A model generated the notes under the pieces. It saw only the letters and a program-made list of their open reading frames with translations. It did no database searches and was not told where the DNA came from. DNA of 64,000 nt, from the NCBI GenBank assembly GCA_026706815.1, contig JAPOYA010000024.1, positions 62,001 to 126,000 of the forward strand. Reading direction: 5' to 3'. Position 1 is the stretch's first letter, and every line of letters starts with the position of its first letter. Shown piece by piece: positions 8,602 through 17,560 of this stretch. This DNA comes from Acidimicrobiaceae bacterium (lineage in GTDB: Bacteria; Actinomycetota; Acidimicrobiia; Acidimicrobiales; Aldehydirespiratoraceae). Position numbers and translations under genes: made by a program.

Positions 8602-9264
8602 CTAGAACATTCGGCCTTCGATGCGGCTGGCTGCCAGCCACACCCCCATGTCATAGATGGTCTGGGACATCGCCTGACCAATGAGGTCCAGCTTGCGCAC
8701 CTGCTCAATCCGCACAGACGCCTGTTCGAGCTCTCGTCTCGGCAACAGTTCTCGGAAGAGTCCACAAGCGTCGGCCAGACAGATGATCACAACATCGCGG
8801 GGGTCTGGGATCTCATCGCTGAACAGCACGCCCATGATGCGCAGCTTCACTTCGCGTTCAGCTTTGCCGTCGATGACCGGGTAGCGGCGTGACTTGAACA
8901 CCCACAAGAAGCGGTCGTCTTCACGCTCCAGGATCCCGACTTGGACCAGACGGTTGAGTGCCTCCTCGCGAATCTCTTCGGCGTGGGTGGCTTCTTGCTC
9001 GATCCAGTAACGGGCGTCGCGCTCCGCTCCTTCGCGGTCCTCAGCGATTCGAGCCAGCGTCGGGTCCAGCAGGCTGTCGCCGACTGGCGTGTCATCGATC
9101 AGCACCAGCCTCTCCGGGTCCGTGTCGATGCGATATTCCATTGCCAAGTCCATCAGCACTGCACCTGCAAGGATCCGGTCCAGCAACCAACTCGGCACAT
9201 GCACGAACTTCCCATCGTCGTCACGCAACAACAAGAGCACGACTTCCTCAGCAAATCTCAACAT
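8602..9264 (-). CDS. GPP34 (GOLPH3/Vps74-like) family protein
   Basis: Bacterial relative of the Golgi phosphoprotein 3 family, which binds phosphoinositides in eukaryotes. Visible features are LRFAEEVVLLLLRDDDG at the start, LAGAVLMDLAMEYRI, the LVLIDDTPVGDSLLDPTL segment, and the helix EIREEALNRLVQVGILER leading to the RRYPV strand. Start ATG 9264 is chosen because the family normally begins with this hydrophobic helix and AGGGAGG lies just upstream, though an in-frame start exists at 9312. Its position between hemD and hemB is odd; the bacterial function is not established, and the context gives only co-expression with heme synthesis. Confidence 0.85.
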   Translation of the reverse strand: MLRFAEEVVLLLLRDDDGKFVHVPSWLLDRILAGAVLMDLAMEYRIDTDPERLVLIDDTPVGDSLLDPTLARIAEDREGAERDARYWIEQEATHAEEIREEALNRLVQVGILEREDDRFLWVFKSRRYPVIDGKAEREVKLRIMGVLFSDEIPDPRDVVIICLADACGLFRELLPRRELEQASVRIEQVRKLDLIGQAMSQTIYDMGVWLAASRIEGRMF

Positions 9265-9342
9265 GGCCTCCCTGACCCCCTGTCTTGGTTTTCGCAGCCC
9301 TCGATTTCGCACCGAGGCTAGCAGCCCTTGACCGGCCCGTCC

Positions 9343-10125
9343 CTATCGTCTGGCATCAGCGGCAGCGGCATGGCAGGCGACGACCGCTGATACCAGTCCG
9401 TCGATGGTGTGGGGGTCGGCGACAGCGTCGACGTTCAAGCCCAAGCCACGCGCGGCGGCGGCTGTGGCCGGACCGATGCAGGCAACGATTTCAGGGAGGT
9501 TGTCCAAACCGACAGCTGCGCACAAATGACTGACCGTCGATGACGACGTGAATGCCACGACATCGCTCTCGCGGCAGGCAACAATGTCGGCGTCCTCGAC
9601 CGAAACGCCGACTGTTCGGTACGCCGCGACGTCGTGAACCGTCCATCCCTTTTCGCGGAGTCCTTCCGGAAGCACCCTGCGAGCCTCCAGAGCGCGTGCG
9701 AGCAGGACCGTCGCGTCACCGCTGTTGGGGTGGGGGAAAGACTCGAGCAGGCCCTCCGCGATTGAGCTGTCCGGGACGAGGTCGACTCTGATCCCCAAGT
9801 CTTGGGCACGGCCGCGCGTGCCCGGGCCGATCACCGCCACGGAGACTCCCTCGTTCAGCGGCGCCGGCCCCAAAGCTTCGGCGACCTTGGTTGCACCGTT
9901 GGGACTGGTGATCACCAACCAGTCGTCAGGACCCAGGCCGGCGAGATGCTCGCGCAATGCGGCGCCTCCGTCGGTGGGATCCACGACCCCGATGACCGGC
10001 ACGACAACTGCGGTGGCGCCGAGCTCCTCCAGTGCGTCGGACAGGCCCCCGGCTTGGTGGCGCGCCCTGGCGACCACCACCCGCACTCCGTCAAGGGGAC
10101 GTTCACGCGCTGTTTGTTCAACCAC
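9343..10125 (-). CDS. hemD: Uroporphyrinogen-III synthase
   Basis: Closes and inverts the D ring of hydroxymethylbilane to give uroporphyrinogen III. HemD sequences are poorly conserved, but the two-domain pattern is visible: GVRVVVARARHQAGGLSDAL, VITSPNGATKVAEAL, VAVIGPGT, then VVAFTSSSTVSHL and CIGPATAAAARGLGL. The GTG at 10125 overlaps the hemC end by 8 nt; GGCGGA precedes it. It has 260 residues, as expected. The reading frame is open much further upstream across hemC, but that part is a shadow of hemC. Confidence 0.9.
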   Translation of the reverse strand: MVEQTARERPLDGVRVVVARARHQAGGLSDALEELGATAVVVPVIGVVDPTDGGAALREHLAGLGPDDWLVITSPNGATKVAEALGPAPLNEGVSVAVIGPGTRGRAQDLGIRVDLVPDSSIAEGLLESFPHPNSGDATVLLARALEARRVLPEGLREKGWTVHDVAAYRTVGVSVEDADIVACRESDVVAFTSSSTVSHLCAAVGLDNLPEIVACIGPATAAAARGLGLNVDAVADPHTIDGLVSAVVACHAAAADARR

Positions 10126-11038
10126 TGTCCGCCGATCGAGTTTCGGCCAGCAGGGCACGGCCGCCGGCGTCGTCAAGCAGGTGGCGGGCGACGCCTCGGC
10201 CAACCTCGTCCGGGTCGCTGCCGCGGCGTTGATGTCGAAGCAGGGCCTGACCGTCGAGTGATGCCAGCATTCCCGCGAGTTCGATGATGCGGTCGCCGTC
10301 GACGCCTTCGTTGAGCACCGCATGCGCACCGACTGGAAGCGCGCAGTCGCCACCCAGTTCGGCCAGGAACGCTCGCTCGGCGTCCACAACCAACCGTGTT
10401 GCGGGATCTTCGATGGCAGTGAGCGCGGCGACCGTGTCCTCGTCGTCGGCCCGGCACTCGATCGCCAACGCGCCTTGGGCAACCTGGGGAACCATCACCT
10501 CGGGATCAAGTGGCTCGACCACGTCGATGTCCAGTTCGAGGCGTTGGACGGCTGCCATGGCCATCACGATCGCATCAAACTGTTCGGCCTTGCGCAAACG
10601 TGTTGCGATATTGCCGCGTAGTCCCGAGAACTCCAGGTCCGGCCGATGCCAAGCGAGTTGAGCGCGTCGGCGCACGGATCCTGTGGCGACACGGGCCCCC
10701 TCGCGCAGGTCTTGGAGGCTGGATCCCACCAACGCGTCACGGGCGTCACCTCTTGGCGGCACCGCTGCAAGCACCAGCCCATCGGGCGTCGATGACGTCA
10801 GATCCTTCGCGGAGTGAACTGCGATGTCGGCGCGACCGTCGAGCACCGCCTGTTGCACTTCTTTGGAGAAGACCCCCTTCCCGCCCATCGCATGGATCGG
10901 AGTGTCTGTTCGTCGATCACCCGCAGTCGACACCGCGAGCTCCCCGACGCTCTCCACCAGACCCGATCCGACCAGTAGTGACGCCACATGACGGGTCTGC
11001 CACAGAGCCAAAGGGCTTCGGCGTGTGGCAGCAAGCAT
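10118..11038 (-). CDS. hemC: Porphobilinogen deaminase (hydroxymethylbilane synthase)
   Basis: Polymerises four porphobilinogens into hydroxymethylbilane on a dipyrromethane cofactor. The cofactor cysteine lies in GGDCALPVGAHA; the substrate region has GGKGVFSKEVQQA, AVHSAKDLTS, ATGSVRRRAQL and LRGNIATRLRK. ATG 11038 starts the protein as MLAATRRSPLALWQ, the usual family beginning, with GAGG about 11 nt upstream. An upstream GTG at 11074 would overlap hemA by 20 nt and is less likely. Confidence 0.94.
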   Translation of the reverse strand: MLAATRRSPLALWQTRHVASLLVGSGLVESVGELAVSTAGDRRTDTPIHAMGGKGVFSKEVQQAVLDGRADIAVHSAKDLTSSTPDGLVLAAVPPRGDARDALVGSSLQDLREGARVATGSVRRRAQLAWHRPDLEFSGLRGNIATRLRKAEQFDAIVMAMAAVQRLELDIDVVEPLDPEVMVPQVAQGALAIECRADDEDTVAALTAIEDPATRLVVDAERAFLAELGGDCALPVGAHAVLNEGVDGDRIIELAGMLASLDGQALLRHQRRGSDPDEVGRGVARHLLDDAGGRALLAETRSADSG

Positions 11039-11054
11039 TCGTCTGCGCCTCGCT

Positions 11055-12314
11055 TCAGAGGTCGTAGAGATCACGCAGGGATTCAGCTAGGCGATCTCCG
11101 CGAGCCCGTCCCGCAGCGTCTTTGAGATGCGTAGAGGGCCCGTGCAGCATCTTGTTGACGATCCGCTTGGTCAGACTCTCGACGGCCGCCAGTTGTTCAG
11201 CACTGAGACCCGACAGTTTCGCGGCAATCCGCTCGAGTTCTGCCAGCCTGATCTCCTCTGCCTGCTGACGCAGCGCGCTGATCAACGGTGCCACCTCACG
11301 TGCCGAGGTGATCGACTGATAGCGCTGAACTTCGGCATCGACAATCGCCGCGACACTGGCGACTTCACGGTTGCGGGCCTCCAGACCACCATCGATGAAC
11401 TCACCGATGTCGTCCATGTCGAGCAGGGTGACGCCCTCGAGTCGGCCGGCCACAGGGTCCACGTCTCGGGGAACGGCAATGTCAACGATCACCAGTGGCA
11501 GACCGCCGCGTCGGGCAGCCATAGACGCCACATCGGTAGCTTGCAGGATCAGTTCCTGAGCCCCGGTGGTGGTGACCAACACCGCTGCTCGCGCAAGAAC
11601 GTCCGGGAGTTCCGAGATATGCACGGCTGTGCCGTCGCCCACCGCGGCCAGTTGCACGGCCCGGTCGAATGTGCGGTTGGCGACAACTATCTCTGAAGCG
11701 CCGGCCCCGGCCAGAGATCTGACGGTTCCCTCAGCCATCTCGCCGGCACCGATCACCAATACGCTGCGCCCGGCTACGCCGCCGATGCGCTCGTCGGCCA
11801 GCGCCACCGCCGCCTGTGACACCGAGGCGATTCCACGCCCGATCGAAGTCTCAGAGCGGGCGCGTTTGCCCACTTCAACGGCGTGGCGGAAGAGACCGCC
11901 GAGCACTGACCCGACGGTTCGCTCAGCGACGGAGCAATCCCAAGCGTCGCGCACCTGCCCCAGGATCTCATGTTCGCCGACAACAGCGGAGTCGAGCCCT
12001 GCAGCGACTGAGAACAGGTGTCGAACAGCATCAGCATCGTGGTAGGCGTACAGATGGTCGGCAACATTCTCGGGCGCCAGACCTGCATGTCGGGCCAGAA
12101 ACTCGCGCACATCTTGGTAACCGCCGTGGAATCGCTCGGCGAAGGCGTACACCTCAACGCGATTGCAGGTGGACAGCACCACCACCTCGGAGAGATGGTC
12201 GGCTTCGGACAACCCGCTCAGCACCTTCGGCAGTTCATCGACAGCGACGGTCATCTGTTCAAGCTTGGCGAGCGGAGTTGACCGATGATTACAACCAATC
12301 GCAACGATCGACAC
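11055..12314 (-). CDS. hemA: Glutamyl-tRNA reductase
   Basis: Reduces Glu-tRNA to glutamate-1-semialdehyde, the first committed step of C5 heme synthesis. Seen here: the catalytic-cysteine motif VVLSTCNRVEVYAF, GEHEILGQVRDAW, the NADPH fold VLVIGAGEMAEG and the dimerisation helices near the C-terminus. GTG 12314 is chosen because GAGGA lies 8 nt upstream and the protein then starts SIVAIGCNHRSTPL as in the family. It has 419 residues. It follows rex after 81 nt, the arrangement known from actinobacterial rex-hemACD operons. Confidence 0.95.
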   Translation of the reverse strand: MSIVAIGCNHRSTPLAKLEQMTVAVDELPKVLSGLSEADHLSEVVVLSTCNRVEVYAFAERFHGGYQDVREFLARHAGLAPENVADHLYAYHDADAVRHLFSVAAGLDSAVVGEHEILGQVRDAWDCSVAERTVGSVLGGLFRHAVEVGKRARSETSIGRGIASVSQAAVALADERIGGVAGRSVLVIGAGEMAEGTVRSLAGAGASEIVVANRTFDRAVQLAAVGDGTAVHISELPDVLARAAVLVTTTGAQELILQATDVASMAARRGGLPLVIVDIAVPRDVDPVAGRLEGVTLLDMDDIGEFIDGGLEARNREVASVAAIVDAEVQRYQSITSAREVAPLISALRQQAEEIRLAELERIAAKLSGLSAEQLAAVESLTKRIVNKMLHGPSTHLKDAAGRARGDRLAESLRDLYDL

Positions 12315-12395
12315 AGCCAGTTCCTCAAATCCGATACTGGAGCCGGTAGCCCTTGGCACCGCTCGATTCCCCAGACCAGCAGAACCGTACCGGGA

Positions 12396-13085
12396 TCAGC
12401 AGCTTTCGGCGACCCCGCCGGCGTCTTGTGCCTTGTCTCTCTGCAGTGGCAGCTGACGTTGAAGGTGGAATCCGAGGATCTGCAGCTCGGTGGAAAGGTC
12501 CACAGAGCGAACATCAATCCCGTCGGGTGCGACCAGGACCGCTGGAGCGAAGCTGAGAATCGAGCGAACCCCGGCTTCGACAAGCAAATCGACGGTTTCC
12601 TGGGCGGCGTCGGCAGGTGTGGTGATCACTCCGATGGCGATCCGATAGTCGGCCACGACTTCAGCGAGGTGCTCGGGGTGATGCACGGTCACCCCGTCGA
12701 CAGTGGTGCCGATCTTGTCGGGATCGGCGTCCACCGCCGCGACCACTGGGAACCCTCGGTCTGTGAAGCCGGTGTGGTTGGCGAGCGCTTGGCCGAGATT
12801 GCCGAGTCCACAGACTACGACCGGCCAGGTGTTGGTCACGCCCAGAGCGCGGCTTATCTCAACGATCAGATGATCGACGTTGTAACCCACGCCTCTGGTT
12901 CCGTGCGGACCGAGATAGCTGAGGTCTTTTCGCACCTTCGCGTCGTTGACGCCGGCCAATTCGGCGAGGCCCACCGATGAAACCGTTGCCGGACCGCTCG
13001 CAGCCAACTCCAAGAGGCTCCTCAGGTACACGGGCAGGCGGGCAACAGTGGCTTCTGGGATGGGCTCGCGGTCGTTCACTGCCAC
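12396..13085 (-). CDS. rex: Redox-sensing transcriptional repressor Rex
   Basis: NADH/NAD+-sensing winged-helix repressor. The N-terminal DNA-binding domain reads IPEATVARLPVYLRSL and KVRKDLSYLGPHGTRGVGY; the Rossmann domain follows with VVVCGLGNLGQALANH and VVAAVDADPDKIG. Two close GTG starts (13085, 13079) are possible and neither has a strong ribosome site. In Streptomyces Rex controls respiratory and heme genes. Here it heads the hem genes and lies directly after the acyl-CoA ligase gene, so autoregulation is plausible, but I found no clear Rex palindrome nearby. Confidence 0.93.
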   Translation of the reverse strand: MAVNDREPIPEATVARLPVYLRSLLELAASGPATVSSVGLAELAGVNDAKVRKDLSYLGPHGTRGVGYNVDHLIVEISRALGVTNTWPVVVCGLGNLGQALANHTGFTDRGFPVVAAVDADPDKIGTTVDGVTVHHPEHLAEVVADYRIAIGVITTPADAAQETVDLLVEAGVRSILSFAPAVLVAPDGIDVRSVDLSTELQILGFHLQRQLPLQRDKAQDAGGVAESC

Positions 13086-13096
13086 AACCGTAGTGC

Positions 13097-14605
13097 TTAC
13101 CGCAATTCGCGACGCAGCACCTTGCCACCCATTCCCCGCGGGATCTCGTCGACGAAATCGATCTTGGTGGGACACTTGTAGCGAGCCAACTCGCTGCTGC
13201 ACCAAGCCACGAGCTCGTCCTCCTCCACCATGCAGCCGTCCTCGGGCACGACAAAGGCCTTCACTGTCTCACCGCTGTATGGGTGAGGTATCCCGACAAC
13301 ACCCGCTTCGCGAACCGCCGGATGTCCGACGAGCACCTGTTCAACCTCAGCAGGGAACACGTTGAATCCAGAGACGATGACCAGATCCTTGGCCCGGTCC
13401 ACCAGATAGAGATAGCCGTCATCGTCGACCACTGCGATATCACCGGTGTGGAGCCATCCCTCTTCGTCGATGACCCTCGCGGTGGCGACAGGGTCGCCGA
13501 GGTACCCCCTGAATACGTTGGGGCCCCTTACCAGCACCTCGCCTGGATCGCCGACATACACATCGTCGCCATGGTCGACAAGGCGTACTTCCACACCGGG
13601 GATCGGTCGGCCGATCGAGCCGATGGGCGCGTCCGTGCCGGCCGCGAGCGTTACTGTAGGGCTTGCTTCGGTCAGGCCGTAACCCTCATAGATCCGAACA
13701 CCGAAGCGGGACTGTGCTTCTTCAACCACCCGGTCCGGGATCGCCGCGGCGCCCGACGCAGCCAAGCGGATCCGCGAGAACGCGCCTTCCTCGACGTCTT
13801 CAAGACGGGTCAACGCCGACCACATCGTCGGTGGGCCGGCCAGCGTGCTGACTTGTTCTTCAACTATGAGTTCGACCATCGACACTGGATCGAACCGTTC
13901 AACCAACACCAGCGTCGCGCCCACCCAGAGCGAGAGGTTGAGGATCGAGTTGAGCCCCAGCACATGAAAGAGCGGAACGACACAGGCCGTTACATCGTCT
14001 GGGCGGGCCACCTGTTCGGGTCGGGCCAGTACCTGACGAATGTTCGACGCCAGGTTGCCGTGGGTGAGCATCGCAGCTTTGGGGCCGCCTGCGGTTCCGC
14101 TGGTGAACAGCAGGGTCGCCAGTTGCTCGTCGTCTCTGTCGACGATCGGCGGCCCTGCACTCCGGGCGGCACTGTGGTGGGCGACGGCTGCGTCGAGGTC
14201 TATGGCTCCTTCGAGCACCGCGCCTGCCGGAACAAGGCGATGTTCAAGCGAAGGCACCTCTGAGCGGTCGAGCATTTCGAGAGCAGCCACGCCTGCCGGG
14301 CCGGCAATAACTGCTCTGGCATTGACAACCGACAGTTCACGTTGGATCTCAGCCGCGGGCGCCATCGGATTGAGGGGAACCGCAACCATGCCTGCTCCAA
14401 CCGCCCCGTACCAAGCATGCACGAACCGCGTGTTTATGCCACAGAGGATGGCGACTCTGTCTCCAGGCTCGAGGCCGAGACCGACGAGCACGCCTCGGAT
14501 CGCGGCGATCTCCTCCCGGAGCTGTCCATAGGAGACACGGTCGCTGCCGGAAACGATGGCGGTGCGGCTCCCGGGATGGCCTTCGAGCAGAGTGGCAATG
14601 TTCAC
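13097..14605 (-). CDS. AMP-forming acyl-CoA ligase (long-chain type)
   Basis: Member of the ANL adenylate-forming family, activating a carboxylic acid as acyl-AMP and then acyl-CoA. Core motifs are all present: the P-loop LLFTSGTAGGPKAAMLTH, YGLTEASP, GWLHTGDI, the hinge VDRAKDLVIVSGFNVFP and the C-terminal catalytic lysine in GGKVLRREL. It has 502 residues, typical of the FadD-like group. Substrate cannot be read from sequence. It lies 11 nt upstream of the rex start on the same strand, so it may be co-transcribed with the heme operon. Confidence 0.9.
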   Translation of the reverse strand: MNIATLLEGHPGSRTAIVSGSDRVSYGQLREEIAAIRGVLVGLGLEPGDRVAILCGINTRFVHAWYGAVGAGMVAVPLNPMAPAAEIQRELSVVNARAVIAGPAGVAALEMLDRSEVPSLEHRLVPAGAVLEGAIDLDAAVAHHSAARSAGPPIVDRDDEQLATLLFTSGTAGGPKAAMLTHGNLASNIRQVLARPEQVARPDDVTACVVPLFHVLGLNSILNLSLWVGATLVLVERFDPVSMVELIVEEQVSTLAGPPTMWSALTRLEDVEEGAFSRIRLAASGAAAIPDRVVEEAQSRFGVRIYEGYGLTEASPTVTLAAGTDAPIGSIGRPIPGVEVRLVDHGDDVYVGDPGEVLVRGPNVFRGYLGDPVATARVIDEEGWLHTGDIAVVDDDGYLYLVDRAKDLVIVSGFNVFPAEVEQVLVGHPAVREAGVVGIPHPYSGETVKAFVVPEDGCMVEEDELVAWCSSELARYKCPTKIDFVDEIPRGMGGKVLRRELR

Positions 14606-14696
14606 GGCGACGGGTCCCCCGGGTTCAGATCAACACAGTTAGACCACCATAAATGATGGCACGCCCCGACGCCGAGGAAAACAACCACGGGATTGT

Positions 14697-14780
14697 TCAC
14701 AGCAGAAGGAACTGAACCGCTGAGGCGCCCAGAATCAGCATCAGCAGAATGATGATAGCGATGGTGGTTCCGCTTCTCAT
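14697..14780 (-). CDS. 27-residue single-span membrane peptide
   Basis: A short frame encoding MRSGTTIAIIILLMLILGAS followed by AVQFLLL: two charged or polar residues, then one hydrophobic helix to the end. Its ATG overlaps the stop of the SAM-hydrolase gene as ATGA, the same coupling used by many genes here, and an AAGGGA stretch lies about 9 nt upstream. Function unknown. The precise stop-start overlap is the main support; it could still be a chance hydrophobic frame. Confidence 0.5.
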   Translation of the reverse strand: MRSGTTIAIIILLMLILGASAVQFLLL

Positions 14781-15646
14781 TGGGGTTGTCCCTTTCTTTG
14801 GATCTCAACCGCGATCGTCGCACCACCCTGTTGGCCGTCAGTAGCTGACAGGCGAATCTCGTCGCCTTCGGCCAGGTCGAATTCGCTCGCGGCCGATCCT
14901 CGGGCGATCGCGAGCGAAAGCAAACCGCTCGAGTCGACCATCAAGCCCGCGCGACCGGCGGGGATCTGGTCGTAGGCCTCGGCACGCATCCCGATTTTCT
15001 CGGTGTTCGACATGGCAACCAGCATTGTTTCACCGAAGCGGTCGATGTCGACTGGATCGACGTTCAACTGGCAGTTGCCGAAACGGTCGATCCACAACAC
15101 TTCGGCTACGAGTTCATCGCCTTCGATCCGGCTCACCGGCAGCACGCCGGGCACCAAGCCGGCGGTGTCGATATCCTCCCCGAGCTCTTCCAGTGGAACC
15201 CCATTGCACAGGTGTGCTGCCGCTGGGGCGAACACGTCCCGACCATCGAAGGTTGCACCTCCAGCCAGAGGCAGACGGTGGTCTTGCGAAGTGAGCTCGA
15301 TGGCTCGTGTGGCGCCGCCCACGAGACCCACTGCTGGAGCCAACAGCCCGTTGTCGGGCCCGATCAGATACGACGCTCCGTCGCCGACTTCGATTGCTAC
15401 GGCTCGCCGTCGGCTTCCCACGCCCGGGTCGACGACTGCGACAACCACGCCTGGGCACAGATAGTCGGCGGATCGGGCGAGGGCGAGACCCCCAGCTCGG
15501 GTGTCGTGTGGGGCTATCCCGTGGGTGACGTCGATGATCGCGACGTGCGGGGCGATTGAGCGGATCACCGAGTGGACGACGCCTACGAATTCGTCTTCGT
15601 GCCCGTAGTCGGACAGAAACGAGACGGTGTCGAATCGAGCAGCCAC
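14777..15646 (-). CDS. SAM hydrolase / SAM hydroxide adenosyltransferase (DUF62 family)
   Basis: Member of the chlorinase/fluorinase superfamily whose common bacterial form splits S-adenosylmethionine with water or hydroxide to adenosine and methionine. Motifs: FLSDYGHEDEFVGVVHSVI, IIDVTHGIAPHD, VAVVDPGVGSRRRAVAI, LIGPDNGLL, FDGRDVFAPAAAHL and the C-terminal IDRFGNCQLN strand. GTG 15646 places FDTVSFLSDYG near the N-terminus as in the family; GTG 15673 is an alternative that overlaps proC. It follows proC and is coupled to the 27-residue peptide. Confidence 0.88.
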   Translation of the reverse strand: MAARFDTVSFLSDYGHEDEFVGVVHSVIRSIAPHVAIIDVTHGIAPHDTRAGGLALARSADYLCPGVVVAVVDPGVGSRRRAVAIEVGDGASYLIGPDNGLLAPAVGLVGGATRAIELTSQDHRLPLAGGATFDGRDVFAPAAAHLCNGVPLEELGEDIDTAGLVPGVLPVSRIEGDELVAEVLWIDRFGNCQLNVDPVDIDRFGETMLVAMSNTEKIGMRAEAYDQIPAGRAGLMVDSSGLLSLAIARGSAASEFDLAEGDEIRLSATDGQQGGATIAVEIQRKGQPQ

Positions 15647-15656
15647 AGCGACGACG

Positions 15657-16442
15657 TCAGCTTCCGAGTTCACGCGATCTCTGTGTCGCCGCCCGCACGA
15701 CCTTGCCCACGAGCGCGACCAGATCCGCCTCTGCGAACACTGCCAGGCCCGCCGCGGTGGTGCCCCCGGGCGATGTGACGTTGCTGCGCAGCACCGCCGG
15801 GTCCTCGCCTGATTCTGACAGCAGCGTGGCTGCGCCCAGAAGGGTTTGGCGGGTGAGCGCATCGGCTGCCTCGGGAGTCAGGCCTTCGGCGACTCCGGCC
15901 GCGGTCAGCGCTTCTGCGAGGTGGAACAGATATGCAGGGCCTGATCCCGATAGTCCTGTTACCGCATCGAGGTCTATTTCGTCGACCAACTCGACAGTGC
16001 CGACCGCGCCCATGATGCCCGCTGCCCAGTCGAGATCGTCCGGTCCTGCTGCGGCGCCTTCGGCGATGGCTGCGGCGCCTTTCCCAACTAGGGCGGGGGT
16101 GTTGGGCATACAGCGGACAACCGCAGTGCCCGCCGGGAGCTGCCGTTCGATCACCTCGGTACGGACTCCGGCTGCGATGGACAGAACCCGGGTGACTCCG
16201 GCCGCGGCCAGCCCCCCCAACACCGCGGCCACCACGTCTGGTTTTACGGCGATCAGCGCGTCGGTCCCCGCCACCGGCTCGGTTCCGATCGACATCGACG
16301 GATGTCTGGCCTGCAGCAGCGCCCGGCGTTCGGCGACGGGCTCGACGACATGCAACTCTTCGGCTTCGGCCCAGCCGCGATCGACCAGCCCTCCGAGCAG
16401 CGCTTCGGCCATCTTGCCGCCACCGACGATCTGCAGCTTCAT
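15657..16442 (-). CDS. proC: Pyrroline-5-carboxylate reductase
   Basis: NAD(P)H-dependent last step of proline synthesis. The 261-residue protein starts MKLQIVGGGKMAEALLGGL (nucleotide fold), has VRCMPNTPALVGKG, and the C-terminal signature GLSGSGPAYLFHLAEALTAAGV with the Leu-rich helix after it and LRSNVTSPGGTTAAGL. It is the first gene of the long minus-strand cluster and is divergent from pyrF, with 69 nt between the two start codons. Confidence 0.95.
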   Translation of the reverse strand: MKLQIVGGGKMAEALLGGLVDRGWAEAEELHVVEPVAERRALLQARHPSMSIGTEPVAGTDALIAVKPDVVAAVLGGLAAAGVTRVLSIAAGVRTEVIERQLPAGTAVVRCMPNTPALVGKGAAAIAEGAAAGPDDLDWAAGIMGAVGTVELVDEIDLDAVTGLSGSGPAYLFHLAEALTAAGVAEGLTPEAADALTRQTLLGAATLLSESGEDPAVLRSNVTSPGGTTAAGLAVFAEADLVALVGKVVRAATQRSRELGS

Positions 16443-16511
16443 CCGACGAACGGTACCCCGCCAACCGCCGTTTCATTGGCAGTTCCGTCGCTGGGCAGTA
16501 GCGTGCGCAGC

Positions 16512-17432
16512 ATGCACGGAGGGGACCTGTTGGCGGAGTCGTGCGAGTCGACAGGGTCGATCGCATGTGTGGGACTCGATCCCCGGCCTGAACTGATTCC
16601 TGATGAGATCGTCAGGTCAGCGGTTGCTCAAAGCGATGATCCGCGCGAGCAGGTGGCATCTGCTTTCGAGACGTTCATGGTGTCGATCGTGCGCGCCGTG
16701 GCGGGCCATTGCGCAGCCGTGAAGCCGCAGGCTGCTTGCTACGAGGCCTACGGTTCGCTTGGTTGGCAGGTCTTGGAACGGATTGTGGCCGAGGCTCGCA
16801 GGCTCGGCGTGCCGGTCATTCTGGATGCCAAACGCTCAGACGTCGGCTCCACAGCAGTACACTATCGACAGGGTCTGCTCACGTCTGCGCCTGGGCTGGT
16901 CGGTTCTCAACGACTGCCGGGGCTGGGCGTTGACTGGGTTACCGCCAACCCCTACCTGGGGGGTGATTCCGTCGAGCCGCTGCTCGGCTCGCCTGAAGAG
17001 GGAAAGGGCGTTTTTGTGCTGGTGCGCACATCGAATCCAGGCGCTCAAGATTTCCAGGATCAGGTTGTTGGCGACGGTTCACTGCTGAAGGTGGTGGCCG
17101 CGAAGGTTCATGAATGGGGACGGGGCCGCCAGGGCGCCAGCGGATTCTCCGACGTGGGGGCTGTGGTCGGAGCGACTTGGCCTTCCGAGGCCGCGGAGTT
17201 GCGAGCCATGCTTCCTGACACATTGTTCTTGGTGCCTGGATTCGGCGCCCAGGGCGCTGACGCTTCACAGGCTGTAGCCGGTTGCACCGCTCAGGGAACG
17301 GGAATCATCGTGAATTCGAGCAGGGCGATTCTCAGCGCTTGGCGGTCAGAGGCCGACGGAACCGACCCGGTCGAGGCAGCCCGCGCCGCGCTGGACGAGA
17401 TGAACGAGCAACTCTGCGACGCACTTCCTTGA
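16512..17432 (+). CDS. pyrF: Orotidine 5'-phosphate decarboxylase (type 2)
   Basis: Last step of UMP synthesis. The catalytic segment LDAKRSDVGSTAVHY and the barrel strands VGLDPRPELIP, AVKPQAACYEAYG, VTANPYLGGDS, VLVRTSNPGAQDFQ, VGATWPSEA and LVPGFGAQGA identify the type 2 (long, mycobacterial-like) form; 306 residues. ATG 16512 begins just before the first barrel strand, although no good ribosome site is seen. The gene stands alone, divergent from proC and convergent with the YbjN gene. Confidence 0.93.
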   Translation: MHGGDLLAESCESTGSIACVGLDPRPELIPDEIVRSAVAQSDDPREQVASAFETFMVSIVRAVAGHCAAVKPQAACYEAYGSLGWQVLERIVAEARRLGVPVILDAKRSDVGSTAVHYRQGLLTSAPGLVGSQRLPGLGVDWVTANPYLGGDSVEPLLGSPEEGKGVFVLVRTSNPGAQDFQDQVVGDGSLLKVVAAKVHEWGRGRQGASGFSDVGAVVGATWPSEAAELRAMLPDTLFLVPGFGAQGADASQAVAGCTAQGTGIIVNSSRAILSAWRSEADGTDPVEAARAALDEMNEQLCDALP

Positions 17433-17454
17433 GCATCTCTCTATTCAGAGGGAG

Positions 17455-17504
17455 GGGGCCGGCGGGAGCGACGACGCACACTTCCCCGAGTACCCCGCCG
17501 CCCC
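17455..17504. terminator. GC-rich stem between convergent pyrF and the YbjN gene
   Basis: Twelve bases at 17455-17466 (GGGGCCGGCGGG) can pair, with one bulge, with 17493-17504 (CCCCGCCGCCCC). The stem lies between two gene ends and is followed by an AT-rich stretch (17519-17556). It may act as a bidirectional terminator; the 26-base loop makes this uncertain. Confidence 0.35.
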
Positions 17505-17518
17505 GCCTGGTAGACACT

Positions 17519-17556
17519 AATATACATGTAATATATTAAAACACAACTTAATATCT
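17519..17556. promoter_or_regulatory. AT-rich element resembling the toxin-antitoxin operator at 23.3 kb
   Basis: An isolated AT-rich block in a GC-rich region, containing TATACATGTAAT at 17521-17532. The same 12-mer with one change (TATACGTGTAAT) sits in the palindromic promoter region of the RHH/PIN module at 23317-23328. Here it lies between two converging genes, where no promoter is expected, so it may be a relic. Confidence 0.3.
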
Positions 17557-17560
17557 GTCG

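Noticed and set aside
14690-14705. TGTGAAC as a Rex operator half-site
   Set aside because: Only one half of the palindrome is present and it coincides with the stop codon of the 27-residue peptide.
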